64,000 nucleotides of DNA, taken from Baylisascaris procyonis (taxonomy: Eukaryota > Nematoda > Chromadorea > Rhabditida > Ascarididae). A program made the translations under genes and the position numbers. Position 1 is the first letter of the stretch, and the number at the start of each line of letters is the position of its first letter. Location of the stretch: the NCBI GenBank assembly GCA_037389465.1, contig JAZARR010000250.1, positions 4,890,001 to 4,954,000 of the forward strand, in the 5' to 3' direction. The notes under the pieces were generated by a model. That model was not told where the DNA came from, did no database searches, and saw only the letters and a list, made by a program, of their open reading frames with translations. This document shows, piece after piece, positions 62,165-64,000 of the stretch.

Positions 62165-64000
62165 CTAACCATGTCGCAATATCGGTTCTACAACAAACAC
62201 ACCACGCAGCTTCTCGCTGAAGAGAACCTCCCAGATAGCAGCATGTTTTTTACGCGGAACCCAATCACATTCATTGCCGAAATCCTGAATAACAACAAGA
62301 AGTACCGCAAATCGATAAAAGTGACGTAAACTATAACATAGCTGCCAACATCTTTTACATAACTGCGATTAGATTATGATTGGTGGAAGGAAGAAATTTG
62401 TAAGAGATGAAAATGAGCCGAAAATGAGAGGAAGAAAGAAACAAAGTGATGAGAATTAGCTCAAAAGATTATTAGAAATGGAGTTTCTTGGCGAGATTTC
62501 CTATAAACAATAAGAATCATATATCTTTAAATAAAAAAGCCCCTCATCGAATATGATGTCATAAACTCCAAAGTCTTCAATAGCAAAAACTGCGAAATTC
62601 GGGAATGATTTAAAAAAAAAAGAAGATAAAATCATTAGTGAGCAATTTAAATTCTAAAAATTAGACCAACCAAAGTGTCAGCAAGATCTTCCATTCGAAT
62701 GTGATCAACCTCAAGCAGCATATGGAAAATACTCCATTCTAGATCGGTCAATACAAGAAAACGCAATTCGCTGCAAAAATGCATCTAAGCGATAATCGGT
62801 TTCACTTCATCAACAAATATAATGGAGTATTAGTGATAATAAAATTAAGATCAAATATTCTAACATTCAAAATATATCAGTCACTGCGGCGTATATTTAC
62901 TATTTTTCGGTCCAACTGCTAATAATGGGTGTTGGTGAGATCTGAACAGTTGATTAACACAATCACTATTCAGTACAATATACTTCACAAGTATGAATAC
63001 AATATAAGAGAGAAAATGTTGATAACACAAGAAACTGTCCAGTTCAACTCAATGTGATAAGATAAAATCCCCTGGAGAACAACAAACGAAGGGAATCTAT
63101 GACAGGTGAACATTATTCATCCGTGCTTTCTATAACCGCTCTCTTTTACGTGTTTATGCCTCAGTGAAAAAGATATTACCTGAAAATGGGATTGAGATAG
63201 AATCCAAAGTCTTCTGGACGGATTAAAACAATCTCCGAGTCAATAAGTTCCCCAAAATCCATACAATCAAGTCGGGGCAGCATGTCGCGACCACACAATT
63301 GCTCAAATATATAACAATCACTATTAACAATAGCTTTCAGTCCCCCATTCCTTACCAGTAAAAAAAGTGATAAGCAAAAAGTTTAGATCCTTTATAATAA
63401 CTGCAAATAATATAAACACAGATCATAGACCCTCTTTATCCTTCCCAAATTAAAGTGAAGAATAGCGCTATCACAGCCGTTATAGATTACAATGTCGAAA
63501 GGCAGTGTTCAAACCTGAACGTTTGGTATCAACCTTGTAAATGAAAACCTAAAACCAGAACCGATACAGTCTAAATTGAATGAGAGATATGCATTAACTT
63601 CCTCAGATATCCTCTTCTGTCTAAAATTGCAAGAATATATCATCGGCTATGAATTTTCATCAGAAGGGTTAATCCAACGCTATTAAACTGATAATATAAA
63701 GTGGCAAAGGGTGAGAGAAGGGAATTCTTGCATATAAACATCATAACGGAGAATTTTGTTCAACTCCATTTATTAAAGGAGCATGTTGAAGTGAATTAAA
63801 GTAATACACCATTTTCTGATATTCTTTGCATTTCCATTCCTCTCCCACACAGTATTACAATTAAGACAATATTACCATCAGTGTACTGAGCTTGCTATGC
63901 TTTTGGCAAATCTGAAAGTGAATGAAATGAGGAACGGGTTGGAAAGTGGGAAGGAAATGATAGCAGAGAAGTAAAAGAATAAAAGTAAAAGGACGATGTG
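62165..64000 (-). CDS. unrecognised conserved-looking protein, 3' exons (partial, runs off right edge)
   Basis: Three exons join in phase with good splice signals: 63350-63180, 62770-62671 and 62284-62165 (in-frame TAG at 62165-62167). They read NGGLKAIVNSDCYIFEQLCG..., then ...IRPEDFGFYLNPIF | SELRFLVLTDLEWSIFH, then DTL | DFGNECDWVPRKKHAAI and a hydrophobic end FVVEPILRHG. Upstream, a stretch near 63520-63440 reads FDIVIYNGCDSAILHF and would join in phase through a GTGTTT donor near 63425, but a stop blocks its 5' side, so that exon's start is unclear. A 36-nt candidate exon lies at 63911-63876. The composition (buried hydrophobics, Cys, Trp, charged turns) looks like a folded enzyme or regulator. 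I do not recognise the family. The start lies outside the window. Confidence 0.6.

Noticed and set aside
1..64000. CRISPR arrays, bacterial operons or plasmid features
   Set aside because: The window has spliced eukaryotic genes throughout; no direct-repeat and spacer arrays were seen.

Overview
This window looks like nuclear DNA from a nematode, probably a parasitic species with long introns (inference). It is AT-rich. Genes are cut into many small exons with TTTCAG-type acceptors. It carries KNL-2, the Mis18BP1-type holocentromere factor. No bacterial, plasmid or CRISPR features were seen. All exon models were built by eye from splice sites, reading phase and protein-family similarity, so boundaries are predictions.

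Layout. (1) About 0.6-9.9 kb, minus strand: a NEMP/TMEM194 nuclear-envelope membrane protein. Its 2.8-kb third intron holds a reverse-transcriptase fragment and a hammerhead-ribozyme-like core. (2) 10-17.4 kb: gene-poor, repeat-rich DNA with a frameshifted LINE, an (AT)n tract, an inverted array of ~33-bp units and a solo LTR. (3) 17.45-33.34 kb, plus strand: knl-2, about 19 exons, with what reads as two SANTA domains, a CENP-C-like motif and a C-terminal Myb/SANT domain. (4) 34.7-46.2 kb, plus strand: 14 exons that join in one continuous frame (652 codons). They encode a BRCA2-type BRC repeat and a Ser/Thr-Pro linker fused to the three DNA-binding OB folds of replication protein A large subunit. 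The usual RPA70N domain is absent. This is the main candidate for a new system. (5) 46.2-49.8 kb: intergenic DNA with a 36-bp tandem repeat carrying ATGCAAAT octamers. (6) 49.8-59.3 kb, minus strand: a Golgi polypeptide GalNAc-transferase most like GALNT11. Its introns hold a second copy of the solo LTR (with a 4-bp target-site duplication) and a near-perfect 34-bp hairpin. (7) 62.2-64 kb, minus strand: 3' exons of a protein-coding gene I do not recognise, running off the right edge.

Function. KNL-2 (CENP-A loading), BRC-RPA1 (ssDNA and RAD-51) and NEMP (nuclear envelope) are all nuclear or germline genome-maintenance proteins, but nothing here shows co-regulation. The most testable claim is that the RAD-51-binding BRC motif and RPA's ssDNA-binding module are one polypeptide. 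Engineered BRC-RPA fusions have been reported to partly replace BRCA2 in mammalian cells (from memory); this window suggests a nematode may have evolved the same arrangement.
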